A stretch of DNA of 64,000 bases from Streptomyces sp. NBC_01775 (GTDB lineage Bacteria > Actinomycetota > Actinomycetes > Streptomycetales > Streptomycetaceae), in assembly GCF_035917675.1 (NCBI RefSeq), contig NZ_CP109104.1:6014001-6078000 (forward strand). The letters are read 5' to 3'. A program made the translations under genes and the position numbers. How positions within the stretch are numbered: position 1 is the stretch's first letter; every line of letters starts with the position of its first letter. Below are positions 8,835-16,494 of this stretch, piece by piece. A model generated the notes under the pieces. It searched no databases and was not told where the DNA came from. It was given only the letters and a program-made list of their open reading frames with translations.

Positions 8835-11081
8835 ATGACGTTTCAGCCTGCGGTGCTCGAAGGGGTCCTAGAGCGCATCACCTACGCCAATGAGGACAAT
8901 GGGTACACCGTCGCGCGGGTGGACACCGGCCGCGGCGGCGAACTCCTCACGGTGGTGGGCGCGTTGCTGGGCGCGCAGGCGGGCGAATCGCTGCGCATGG
9001 AGGGCCGCTGGGGCTCCCATCCGCAGTACGGACGCCAGTTCCATGTGGACAACTACGTCACGGTGCTGCCCGCCACCATCCAGGGCATCCGCCGCTATCT
9101 GGGCTCGGGGCTGGTCAAGGGGGTGGGCCCGCGCATCGCCGACCGCATCGTGACCCACTTCGGCGTGGACACCCTGGAGGTCATCGAGGCCGACCCGAAG
9201 AAGCTCATCGAGGTCCCCGGCCTCGGCCCCAAGCGCACCAAGCTCATCGCCGCCGCGTGGGAGGAGCAGAAGGCCATCAAGGAGGTCATGGTCTTCCTCC
9301 AGGGCGTCGGCGTCTCCACCTCCATCGCCGTGCGCATCTACAAGCAGTACGGCGACGCGTCGATCTCCGTGGTGCGCGGCAACCCCTACCGGCTGGCGGC
9401 CGACGTGTGGGGCATCGGATTCCTGACCGCCGACCGCATCGCCCAGTCCGTCGGCATCCCGCACGACAGCCCGGAGCGGGTCAAGGCCGGACTGCGGCAC
9501 GCCCTGTCGCAGTCGGCCGACCAGGGGCACTGCTATCTGCCCGAGGAGCGCCTCCTCTCCGACGCCGTCAAGCTCCTCCAGGTCGACACGGGCCTGGTGA
9601 TCGACTGCCTGGGCGAGCTGGCGGGGGAAGAGGAAGGCGTGGTGCGCGAGCCGGTGCCCGACCCCGAGGACCCCTCCCGCACTCTGAACGCCGTCTATCT
9701 CATCCCCTTCCACCGTGCGGAGATCGCGCTCGCCGCCCAGCTCCAGCGGCTGCTGCGCACCCCGGAGGACCGGCTGCCCGCCTTCCAGAGCGTCGACTGG
9801 GACAAGGCCCTGGGCTGGCTCGCCACGCGCACCGGCGCGGAGCTGGCCCCCGAGCAGCGCGAGGCGGTGCGCCTCGCGCTCACCCGAAAGGTCGCGGTGC
9901 TGACCGGGGGGCCGGGCTGCGGCAAGTCCTTCACCGTCCGCTCGGTGGTCGAGCTGGCCGCCGCCAAGCAGGCCCGGGTGCTGCTGGCGGCGCCCACCGG
10001 GCGCGCCGCCAGACGGCTCTCCGAGCTGACCGGCGCCGAGGCGTCCACGGTGCACCGGCTGCTGGAGCTGAAGCCGGGCGGCGACGCGGCCTACGACAGG
10101 GACCGCCCGCTGGAGGCCGATCTGGTGGTGGTCGACGAGGCGTCCATGCTCGACCTGCTGCTGGCCAACAAGCTGCTGAAGGCCGTCCCGCCGGGCGCCC
10201 ATCTGCTGCTGGTCGGCGATGTGGACCAGCTGCCCTCGGTGGGCGCGGGGGAGGTGCTGCGCGATCTGCTGGCCGAGGGCGGCCCGGTGCCCGCCGTGCG
10301 GCTGCGGCGCATCTTCCGCCAGGCCCAGCAGTCGGGTGTGGTGACCAACGCCCACCGCATCAACTCCGGCGCCCCGCCGCTCACCCAGGGAATGAGCGAT
10401 TTCTTCCTCTTCGTGGAGGAGGACACGGAGGCCGCGGGGGCGCTGACCGTGGATGTGGCGGCCCGCCGCCTCCCGGCGAAGTTCGGGCTGGATCCGCGCC
10501 GCGACGTGCAGGTCCTGGCCCCGATGCACCGTGGCCCGGCCGGGGCGGGGGCGCTCAACGGGCTGCTCCAGCAGGCGGTCACCCCCGCGCGCCCCGGGCT
10601 GCCGGAGAAGCGCTTCGGGGGACGCGTCTTCCGGGTGGGCGACAAGGTCACCCAGATACGGAACAACTACGAGAAGGGGGCCAACGGGGTCTTCAACGGC
10701 ACTGTCGGCGTGGTCACCGCCCTGAACCCCGACGACCAGCGGCTGACGGTGCTCACGGAGGAGGACGAGGAGGTCGGCTACGACTTCGACGAACTGGACG
10801 AGCTGGCGCACGCCTACGCCGTCACCATCCACCGCTCCCAGGGCAGCGAGTATCCAGCGGTGGTGATTCCCGTCACCACAGGGGCATGGATGATGCTCCA
10901 GCGCAACCTGCTCTACACGGCCGTGACCCGGGCCAAGCGCCTCGTGGTGTTGGTCGGTTCCCGCAGGGCACTCGGCCAGGCCGTCCGTACGGTCTCGGCC
11001 GGCCGGCGCTGCACGGCGCTCGACCACCGGCTGCGCGGGCTTCCGGCCGCCTCGACGGGCGCTTTGGCTTCCAGGGGGTGA
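8835..11081 (+). CDS. recD2: ATP-dependent RecD-like DNA helicase (RecD2)
   Basis: A 748-residue SF1B helicase of the stand-alone RecD2 type, acting 5'-3' in DNA repair. Order: an N-terminal OB-like region (residues 1-90), helix-hairpin-helix motifs (GSGLVKGVGPRIADRIV; LIEVPGLGPKRTKLI), the helicase core with Walker A GGPGCGKS near 357-365, Walker B VVVDEASMLD near 431, motif III GDVDQLPSVG, motif IV RRIFRQAQQS, a UvrD-like region VTIHRSQGSEYPAVV, and motif VI YTAVTRAKR near 695. The ATG at 8835 gives the usual family length. The frame is open for another 1.3 kb upstream, but that part is antisense to rbsR and rbsA. Confidence 0.93.
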   Translation: MTFQPAVLEGVLERITYANEDNGYTVARVDTGRGGELLTVVGALLGAQAGESLRMEGRWGSHPQYGRQFHVDNYVTVLPATIQGIRRYLGSGLVKGVGPRIADRIVTHFGVDTLEVIEADPKKLIEVPGLGPKRTKLIAAAWEEQKAIKEVMVFLQGVGVSTSIAVRIYKQYGDASISVVRGNPYRLAADVWGIGFLTADRIAQSVGIPHDSPERVKAGLRHALSQSADQGHCYLPEERLLSDAVKLLQVDTGLVIDCLGELAGEEEGVVREPVPDPEDPSRTLNAVYLIPFHRAEIALAAQLQRLLRTPEDRLPAFQSVDWDKALGWLATRTGAELAPEQREAVRLALTRKVAVLTGGPGCGKSFTVRSVVELAAAKQARVLLAAPTGRAARRLSELTGAEASTVHRLLELKPGGDAAYDRDRPLEADLVVVDEASMLDLLLANKLLKAVPPGAHLLLVGDVDQLPSVGAGEVLRDLLAEGGPVPAVRLRRIFRQAQQSGVVTNAHRINSGAPPLTQGMSDFFLFVEEDTEAAGALTVDVAARRLPAKFGLDPRRDVQVLAPMHRGPAGAGALNGLLQQAVTPARPGLPEKRFGGRVFRVGDKVTQIRNNYEKGANGVFNGTVGVVTALNPDDQRLTVLTEEDEEVGYDFDELDELAHAYAVTIHRSQGSEYPAVVIPVTTGAWMMLQRNLLYTAVTRAKRLVVLVGSRRALGQAVRTVSAGRRCTALDHRLRGLPAASTGALASRG

Positions 11082-11243
11082 CCATGACGGCCTGGAGGGT
11101 GCAGGATAGCTAGACGGGCGGCACTCCGTGCCACCATGGAGCCCTCTGGCTGACCCCCAGTGCACCGCACTGCACCGGATGGGGGAAAGTGGAGAGAAGT
11201 CAGGGCACCTCGAAGAAGAGGCACTACGTCGGTGAGGGATGAC

Positions 11244-12548
11244 GTGAGCGAACACCGCGACAGCGAGAACTCCGTAGTACTGCGGTACGGGGACGGCGAG
11301 TACAGCTACCCGGTCGTCGACAGCACGGTGGGCGACCGTGGGTTCGACATCGGCAAGCTGCGTGCCCAGACCGGTCTGGTGACCCTGGACTCGGGATACG
11401 GCAACACCGCCGCGTACAAATCCGCCATCACCTATCTCGACGGTGAGCAGGGCATCCTGCGCTACCGCGGCTATCCGATCGAGCAGCTGGCCGAGCACGG
11501 CTCCTTCCTGGAGACCGCCTACCTGCTGATTCACGGCGAGCTGCCGACCGTCGACGAGCTGGCCTCGTTCAAGAACGAGATCACCCAGCACACCCTGCTG
11601 CACGAGGACGTCAAGCGGTTCTACGACGGCTTCCCGCGTGACGCCCACCCCATGGCGATGCTGTCCTCGGTGGTCAGCGCGCTGTCCACTTTCTACCAGG
11701 ACAGCCACAACCCCTTCGACGAGCAGCAGCGCCACCTGTCGACCATAAGGCTGCTGGCCAAGCTGCCGACGATCGCGGCGTACGCGTACAAGAAGGCCAT
11801 CGGCCACCCCGTCGCGTACCCGAGCAACGATCTCGGCTACGTCGAGAACTTCCTGCGGATGACGTTCTCCGTCCCCTCGCAGGAGTACGACCTGGACCCG
11901 GTCGTGGTCAGCGCCCTCGACAAGCTGCTGATCCTGCACGCGGACCACGAGCAGAACTGTTCGACCTCCACGGTCCGCCTCGTCGGCTCCTCGCAGGCCA
12001 ACATGTTCGCCTCCATCTCCGCCGGCATCAACGCGCTGTGGGGCCCCCTCCACGGCGGTGCCAACCAGAGCGTGCTGGAGATGCTCCAGGGCATCCAGGC
12101 CTCGGGCGGCGACGTCGACACCTTCATCCGGAAGGTGAAGGACAAGGAAGACGGCGTCAAGCTCATGGGCTTCGGGCACCGCGTCTACAAGAACTTCGAC
12201 CCCCGCGCGAAGATCATCAAGGCGGCGGCGCACGACGTGCTCTCGGCCCTCGGCAAGAGCGACGAACTGCTCGACATCGCGCTTCGCCTGGAGGAGCACG
12301 CGCTGTCCGACGACTACTTCGTCGAGCGCAAGCTCTACCCGAACGTGGACTTCTACACCGGCCTGATCTACCGGGCCATGGGCTTCCCGACCAGCATGTT
12401 CACCGTGCTGTTCGCGATCGGCCGGCTGCCGGGCTGGATCGCCCAGTGGCACGAGATGATCAAGGAGCCGAACTCGCGCATCGGCCGTCCGCGCCAGATC
12501 TACACCGGCGTGGTCGAGCGGGACTACGTCCCGGTCGAGTCGCGCTGA
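11244..12548 (+). CDS. gltA: Citrate synthase
   Basis: A 434-residue type II citrate synthase condensing oxaloacetate and acetyl-CoA at entry to the TCA cycle. Catalytic motifs: HADHEQNCSTSTVR with the substrate-binding His, LMGFGHRVYKN with the second catalytic His, and the C-terminal region with the Asp in NVDFYTGLIYRAMG. The GTG at 11244 is chosen because GAGGG sits 5-6 bases upstream. A second GTG at 11232 would add four residues. It is followed by a perfect 15-bp terminator. Known as citA in some Streptomyces. Confidence 0.95.
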   Translation: MSEHRDSENSVVLRYGDGEYSYPVVDSTVGDRGFDIGKLRAQTGLVTLDSGYGNTAAYKSAITYLDGEQGILRYRGYPIEQLAEHGSFLETAYLLIHGELPTVDELASFKNEITQHTLLHEDVKRFYDGFPRDAHPMAMLSSVVSALSTFYQDSHNPFDEQQRHLSTIRLLAKLPTIAAYAYKKAIGHPVAYPSNDLGYVENFLRMTFSVPSQEYDLDPVVVSALDKLLILHADHEQNCSTSTVRLVGSSQANMFASISAGINALWGPLHGGANQSVLEMLQGIQASGGDVDTFIRKVKDKEDGVKLMGFGHRVYKNFDPRAKIIKAAAHDVLSALGKSDELLDIALRLEEHALSDDYFVERKLYPNVDFYTGLIYRAMGFPTSMFTVLFAIGRLPGWIAQWHEMIKEPNSRIGRPRQIYTGVVERDYVPVESR

Positions 12549-12570
12549 CCTGACCCGCACTACGCCAGGC

Positions 12571-12604
12571 GGAAGGCCCCGGTCCGGTCGGACCGGGGCC
12601 TTCC
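12571..12604 (+). terminator. Terminator of citrate synthase gene
   Basis: A perfect 15-bp inverted repeat (GGAAGGCCCCGGTCC / GGACCGGGGCCTTCC) with a 4-nt loop, 22 bp after the citrate synthase stop, followed by a short T-containing stretch. Confidence 0.85.
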
Positions 12605-12649
12605 GTTTGTGTGGATCTCCAGAGAGACGTAGGTCACAGAAATTGGGGG

Positions 12650-12910
12650 GTAACCATTGTGCCGGGTTGAGTGTCTAACCGGGTGGCGTCGGCCTCCCGG
12701 CGGAGACTTCGCCACATTCCGAAGCTGTCTTGGGGGACGGATTCGGTGTGAAGAGAGGGTGAACGTGCCCGGGGAGCTTGAGCGGCCCTCCCGCCCGTAC
12801 GTGCAGCCAGTAAGCGCCCGGCCAGGATCCCGTGGGGGGAATCCATGACCGGGAAACGGAAGCGCCCCGTCGACAGGCCCGTGGGGGGACCTGGCCGGCG
12901 GGGCGCTTTT
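12650..12910 (+). ncRNA. Candidate small transcript (sRNA or 29-codon mRNA) after citrate synthase
   Basis: Between the citrate synthase terminator and the convergent copper chaperone is a block that looks like its own transcription unit. A 29-codon frame starts GTG at 12759 with GAAGAGAG just upstream and stops at 12846-12848. A hairpin with a T-rich end follows at 12860-12908. From memory, unverified, an sRNA called scr2736 was described in S. coelicolor, and that numbering would place it by the citrate synthase gene. No clear -35/-10 was found, so the 5' end is a guess. Confidence 0.3.
12860..12908 (+). terminator. Hairpin ending the putative small transcript
   Basis: Inverted repeat AAGCGCCCCG / CGGGGCGCTT with a 29-nt loop, followed by TTT on the plus strand. 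It ends no recognised large gene on this strand. Confidence 0.5.
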
Positions 12911-13311
12911 CGCTGCCCGCGAGAGGGTTGCGCCCGCGCTTCGTGGCGGGGTGCCGCTTCGTGGTGGGGCCGCGCTGTGTGACGGTGCCGCTCTTCGCGT
13001 CGGGACACCGCTTCGTGGCGGGCGGCGGGGGCCGCTTCGGGTCGGGGCTGACCCTCGTGGCGGCGGGTCCGTTCGCTGCCGGCGGCCCGCTTGTTGTCCG
13101 CGGGGGTGCTCCGGTGCCCATCCCGCCGCTCCGGGGCCCGCCCCGCCGATGCCGTCGCGGCGTTCCGTCCGCTGCCCGCCCGCTGGGGCTGTTCGCTCGA
13201 ACGGCCCGGCTGCCGGTGCGGCTCGTTCCGAACTGCGGTATGGGCGATTCGGCGGGATACTGGAAGTGGCTGACGTCCGGACGGACGGGCGGCCCGACGT
13301 CTCGGCGTCCG
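12911..13311. other. Low-complexity stretch with no supported gene
   Basis: This stretch lies just downstream of the copper chaperone on its strand. It is made of degenerate repeats around CGCTTCGTGGCGGG. All frames give low-complexity peptides (for example ATKR-type repeats on the minus strand) with no recognisable domain or good ribosome-binding site. In related genomes a copper P-type ATPase gene often adjoins the chaperone, but none is present here. Confidence 0.5.
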
Positions 13312-13530
13312 CTACGCCCGGCCCACCAGCTCGTACCCCGCCTCGTCGACGGCGTCGTGTACGGCGGCGTCGTCCAGCTCGCCGGAGGAGGTGACGGTGA
13401 CCTCGCCGGAGGCGGCCACGGCCTTCACGGCCGAGACGCCCGCGATCCGTGACAGTTCCTCGGACACCGCGCCCTCGCAGTGGCCGCAGGTCATTCCGGA
13501 AACCTTGTACGTGGTCGTGACGTCGCTCAT
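13312..13530 (-). CDS. copZ: HMA-domain copper chaperone (CopZ-like)
   Basis: A 72-residue single heavy-metal-associated domain. The metal-binding loop is KVSGMTCGHCEGAV, with the two thiolates of the MxCxxC motif. The rest fits the ferredoxin-like HMA fold (VKAVAASGEVTVTS, DAVDEAGYELVG). Such proteins carry Cu(I) to P-type ATPases or to the CsoR repressor. The ATG at 13530 has GGGAGG just upstream. An inverted repeat typical of CsoR operators lies about 90 bp upstream. No partner ATPase is in the window. Confidence 0.9.
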   Translation of the reverse strand: MSDVTTTYKVSGMTCGHCEGAVSEELSRIAGVSAVKAVAASGEVTVTSSGELDDAAVHDAVDEAGYELVGRA

Positions 13531-13616
13531 GGCCGTTCCTCCCTCTCGATCGGTGCTCCCACGGGCCCAACAGGTCGCACGGGCGGTGCCGTGGGAGGTG
13601 TTCAGGAGCTTCACGG

Positions 13617-13635
13617 TATACCCCCTCCGGGTATA
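13617..13635 (-). promoter_or_regulatory. CsoR-like copper operator
   Basis: A perfect inverted repeat TATACCC-CCTCC-GGGTATA, matching the known CsoR operator architecture (TACCC-N5-GGGTA). It lies 87-105 bp upstream of the copper chaperone start. Its position suggests that copper-loaded CsoR releases the promoter. The csoR gene is not in this window. Confidence 0.75.
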
Positions 13636-13822
13636 AGGCCAACCCGCTGGTGGAACCCGCCGTCGGTCCGCGCTCCGGCGCCCCTAGGGGGCGGCTCGAA
13701 ACCCCCCTGAGATGCCCCTGGGATGGCCCGGCGCCCGTTGTGGTGCCGTATCCGCACCTGTCAGCTTGGGCTTACAGGTGGAGAGGCCGGAGCGAACGGC
13801 GACAGAAGGGCAGGTGGTCCGC

Positions 13823-14935
13823 ATGGAGGGCGCACTGTGGGCGGCGTACGCGCTGCTGGTGCTCACCACGCTGCCCCCGCTCGTTCCCAACTCCGCGCTC
13901 ATCGCGACCGCCGGGGCGCTCGCGGCGACCGGCAGGCTCTCCCTCCCGCTGGTGCTGCTCGCCGTGGCGGGCAGCGCGCTCGCGGGAGATCTGGCGATCC
14001 ACTGGCTGGGGCGGCGCACGGGGCCCAGGACCCGCGCGTGGCTCTCGTCGAGCGCCCGGCGCAAGGCGGCACTCGACTGGACGGCGGCACGGGTGTGGCG
14101 GCACGGAGTGCCTTTCCTCGTCGTCGTCCGTTTCCTGCCCAGCGGCAGGATCGCCGGTGGACTGGCGGCCGGCACCGTCGGCTACCCCGCGCGCCGCTTC
14201 CTGCTGGGCGCCGGGATCGCGGAGCTGCTCTGGGCGGGCTACTCGGTGGGCGTCGGCTACTGGGGCGGGCTGGTGCTGGCCGGAACGCTGTCGGGCGCGC
14301 TGGTCGGGCTGGGTGCCTCCGCGCTGCTGGCGGGTGGCGCCATGGGCGTGCAGTGGGCGATGCGTCGCCGCGCGCGGAGGTCGGCGGCTGCGCCGGCCGA
14401 TGCCGATGCCGACGCCGATGCGTCTGTCGACGTCCCCGCCGACCCGCCCACCGATGCGTCCCCCGACGCGTATGTCGATGCCAACGCCGGTGCGCCCGTT
14501 GGTGCGCCCGCTCCGGCGTCCCCCAATGCCGATGCGCCCGTCGACGCGCCCGCCCCGGCGCCCCCCAGTGCCGATACGGATGCGCCCGCCCGGGCGCCCG
14601 TCCCTGCTCCGGTCTCGGTTCCGGTGTGCGTGGCCGCACGAGCCGCGGCTTCGGTGTGGGTGCCCGCACCCGCCCGATCCGCGGTTCCGCTGCGCGTGCC
14701 CGCTCCTGCCCGTCGAGCGGCAGGCGAAGGGCCCCGGTCGGCGCCTGTGAGGGGCGCTGGTCGGGGCCCGGGGGTGGTTACGGACGGGGACGCTGTCGGG
14801 GAGGGGGCGGGTGCCCCCGCCGCCGCGCCGGACTCATCGGCCGCCGCGGTGCCCGGGTCTGCGGGTGACCCAGTCACGGATGGTGTCGGCGAACCAATAG
14901 GGTTTTCCGCCCTCCACCAGATCCGACGGGGGTAG
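13823..14935 (+). CDS. DedA-family membrane protein with low-complexity tail
   Basis: A 370-residue frame whose first ~190 residues are a DedA/SNARE-associated (VTT) membrane protein: PPLVPNSALIATAGALAATG, GDLAIHWLGRRTG, then VVRFLPSGRIAGGLAAGTVGYPARRFLLGAG with the conserved Arg, plus further hydrophobic segments. DedA proteins act as flippase-like transporters in membrane homeostasis. From about residue 190 the frame becomes Ala/Asp/Pro-rich (DADADADAS, then APAPAS-type repeats) for about 180 residues. It runs antisense over the small HTH gene, so the true stop or frame may have changed. The ATG at 13823 is chosen from the start of hydrophobicity. Confidence 0.8.
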   Translation: MEGALWAAYALLVLTTLPPLVPNSALIATAGALAATGRLSLPLVLLAVAGSALAGDLAIHWLGRRTGPRTRAWLSSSARRKAALDWTAARVWRHGVPFLVVVRFLPSGRIAGGLAAGTVGYPARRFLLGAGIAELLWAGYSVGVGYWGGLVLAGTLSGALVGLGASALLAGGAMGVQWAMRRRARRSAAAPADADADADASVDVPADPPTDASPDAYVDANAGAPVGAPAPASPNADAPVDAPAPAPPSADTDAPARAPVPAPVSVPVCVAARAAASVWVPAPARSAVPLRVPAPARRAAGEGPRSAPVRGAGRGPGVVTDGDAVGEGAGAPAAAPDSSAAAVPGSAGDPVTDGVGEPIGFSALHQIRRG

Positions 14936-15028
14936 GAGGCCGTGCTTCCGGTAGGACCGCACGGTGTCCGGCTGGACGCCGATGTGCGCGGCGATTTCCT
15001 TGTACGACCAGAGCCTTCGGTCGACCAT
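14834..15028 (-). CDS. Small helix-turn-helix (MerR/AlpA-like) DNA-binding protein
   Basis: A 64-residue protein consisting of little more than one HTH: LWSYKEIAAHIGVQPDTVRS followed by YRKHGLLPPSDLVEGGKPYW and an Arg-rich end. This resembles the excisionase/AlpA-type HTH_17 or MerR-type recognition helix seen in short Streptomyces proteins. The ATG at 15028 is preceded by GGGAGG at good spacing. Its 3' third overlaps the end of the DedA frame on the other strand (14834-14935). Its target is unknown. Confidence 0.75.
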   Translation of the reverse strand: MVDRRLWSYKEIAAHIGVQPDTVRSYRKHGLLPPSDLVEGGKPYWFADTIRDWVTRRPGHRGGR

Positions 15029-15200
15029 CTCTCGCACCTCCCAGGGGTGGCTGGTGATCACCAGCCCGTGCCGGGTGAACGACGCAGAGTGACGTCGGGG
15101 GAGGGGCTGTGCATCGCCTGTGACGGCGGGCCCGTGCAATGGTGACGTTGGTGACCGAACCGGAACGTGGTGTTCCCCTGGTGGAGCCTCCCCTGGCGAA

Positions 15201-15319
15201 GCCTCCACTCGCCGGGCCGGCCCGCCCCTCCCGCCAGGCCCGCCCCTCCCGCCAGGCCCGCCTCCACTCGCCGGGCCGGCCCGCCTCTCCCGCTAGCCGG
15301 CCCGCCCCTCCCGCTAGGC
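15201..15319. repeat. Nested GC-rich repeat downstream of the iolE-like gene
   Basis: About six imperfect copies of a 17-19 bp unit (GGCCCGCCCCTCCCGCCAG and variants), grouped in a higher-order duplication: a stretch starting GCCTCCACTCGCCGGG at 15201 recurs at 15260. The last copy supplies the stop codon of the iolE-like gene. The 285 bp between 15029 and 15313 holds nothing else recognisable. Confidence 0.65.
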
Positions 15320-16228
15320 CCCGCAGCTGCGCAGAAAGCGCCGGGTGCGCTCCGCGATGGGGAACGGCTGGTCGGGCGGGCACGGATACATGTCCTGCTC
15401 GACGATGGCGAAGAGGTCGACGCCCAGCCCCTGTGCCGCCGTCAGGACCGGCTCCAGCGCGGGCACTCCGCCCGGGGGCTCGCACATCACGCCCTGGCGC
15501 ACGGCGGGTCCGAACGGCGTTCCCTCGCGGACGACTTCGGCGAGGATCCGCGGGTCCACCTGCTTGAGGTGCAGATAGCCGACGCGCTCGCCGTAGGTCT
15601 CGATCAGCTTGACGCTGTCGCCGCCGCAGTAGGCGTAATGGCCGGTGTCCAGGCAGAGGTTGACCAGCCCGGAGTCGGTGGCGTCCAGGAAGCGGGTGAC
15701 GTGTTCCTCGGTGTCGATGTGGGTGTCCGCGTGCGGGTGGACGGCGATCTGAAGGCCGTAGCGCTCGCGCACCTCGCGCGCCAGCCGCTCCGTGCCCTCG
15801 GCGAGGTGGCGCCACTGTTCGGTGGTGAGTTCGGGCGGCTCGATGAGCGCGGCCGTCTTGTCGTCGCGCCAGAAGGAGGGGATGACCACCAGGTGTCCGG
15901 CGCCCGTCGCGCGGGTCAGCTCCGCGACGCGGGAGACCTGCTCCCAGGTCTCGTCCCAGACGGCGGGCCCCCGGTGGAGCGAGGTGAAGACGGTGCCGGC
16001 GGAGACCTGGAGGTCCCGGGCGGCGACCTCGTCGGTGAGGCGGGCGGGGTCGGTCGGGAGGTAGCCGTAGGGGCCGAGCTCGATCCAGCGGTAGCCGGCG
16101 CGGGCCACCTCGTCGAGGAAGCGCTGCCAGGGCACCTGTTCGGGGTCGTCGGGAAACCAGACGCCCCAGGAGTCGGGTGCCGAGCCGATCCGGATGCGGT
16201 CGAGGCTGGGGGAGGGAGTGCCAGTCAT
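15314..16228 (-). CDS. Inositol-cluster sugar phosphate isomerase/epimerase (IolE-like TIM barrel)
   Basis: A 304-residue xylose-isomerase-like TIM barrel. Conserved parts: RIGSAPDSWGVWFPDDP, the Glu in YRWIELGPYGYLP, HPHADTHIDTEEH (metal ligands), NLCLDTGHYAYCG and FAIVEQDMYP. The N-terminus closely resembles inosose dehydratase (IolE) and inosose isomerases (IolI). It is divergent from the iolC operon and shares its promoter region with the 16272-16291 palindrome, so it is probably a myo-inositol catabolic enzyme. The ATG at 16228 is chosen, although no strong ribosome-binding site is visible. A TTG at 16240 is possible. Confidence 0.85.
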   Translation of the reverse strand: MTGTPSPSLDRIRIGSAPDSWGVWFPDDPEQVPWQRFLDEVARAGYRWIELGPYGYLPTDPARLTDEVAARDLQVSAGTVFTSLHRGPAVWDETWEQVSRVAELTRATGAGHLVVIPSFWRDDKTAALIEPPELTTEQWRHLAEGTERLAREVRERYGLQIAVHPHADTHIDTEEHVTRFLDATDSGLVNLCLDTGHYAYCGGDSVKLIETYGERVGYLHLKQVDPRILAEVVREGTPFGPAVRQGVMCEPPGGVPALEPVLTAAQGLGVDLFAIVEQDMYPCPPDQPFPIAERTRRFLRSCGA

Positions 16229-16271
16229 GGAGCGAGCCAACCGGTGGCGAGCACCTTGGTCAAGAGTTTGT

Positions 16272-16291
16272 CAGGACAACATTGTGTCCTG
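16272..16291. promoter_or_regulatory. Candidate operator of the inositol cluster
   Basis: An inverted repeat CAGGACA-ACATTG-TGTCCTG lies in the 266-bp divergent promoter between the iolE-like gene and iolC. An extra half-site-like AAGGACAA follows near 16315, and a TTGACA hexamer is at 16327-16332. Symmetry, position between two divergent iol units and the repeated GGACA half-sites suggest the site of a GntR- or LacI-type inositol regulator encoded elsewhere. Confidence 0.55.
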
Positions 16292-16368
16292 GCGTGCGGT
16301 AGACGTCAGTATGTAAGGACAAAGTGTTGACAGTGGTCAGTCGGTGGACGGACCATGGGTCGTCAAGG

Positions 16369-16420
16369 CGCGCACACGGGGACGCGCACACGGACGGGGA
16401 CGCGTGCACGGGGACGCGCC
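16369..16420. repeat. Short imperfect tandem repeats upstream of iolC
   Basis: Three imperfect copies of a roughly 17-bp unit of the form GCACACGGGGACGCG lie in the leader region before iolC. No role is evident. Confidence 0.5.
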
Positions 16421-16494
16421 CCCGCGTCCCCGCGTCGACGCGCGACGTGCGGGCACGGGGGTGACCGGATACACGGAAGAGAGGCACTGGATCC

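Noticed and set aside
8868..12560. A 1230-codon open frame on the minus strand opposite the helicase and citrate synthase genes
   Set aside because: It mirrors the codon bias of the plus-strand genes (very high GC at third positions leaves few antisense stops). The plus-strand genes have full motifs; the antisense product has none.
12832..13452. A 206-codon plus-strand frame antisense to the copper chaperone
   Set aside because: Low-complexity translation, and it covers the chaperone, whose MTCGHC motif and operator are clear.
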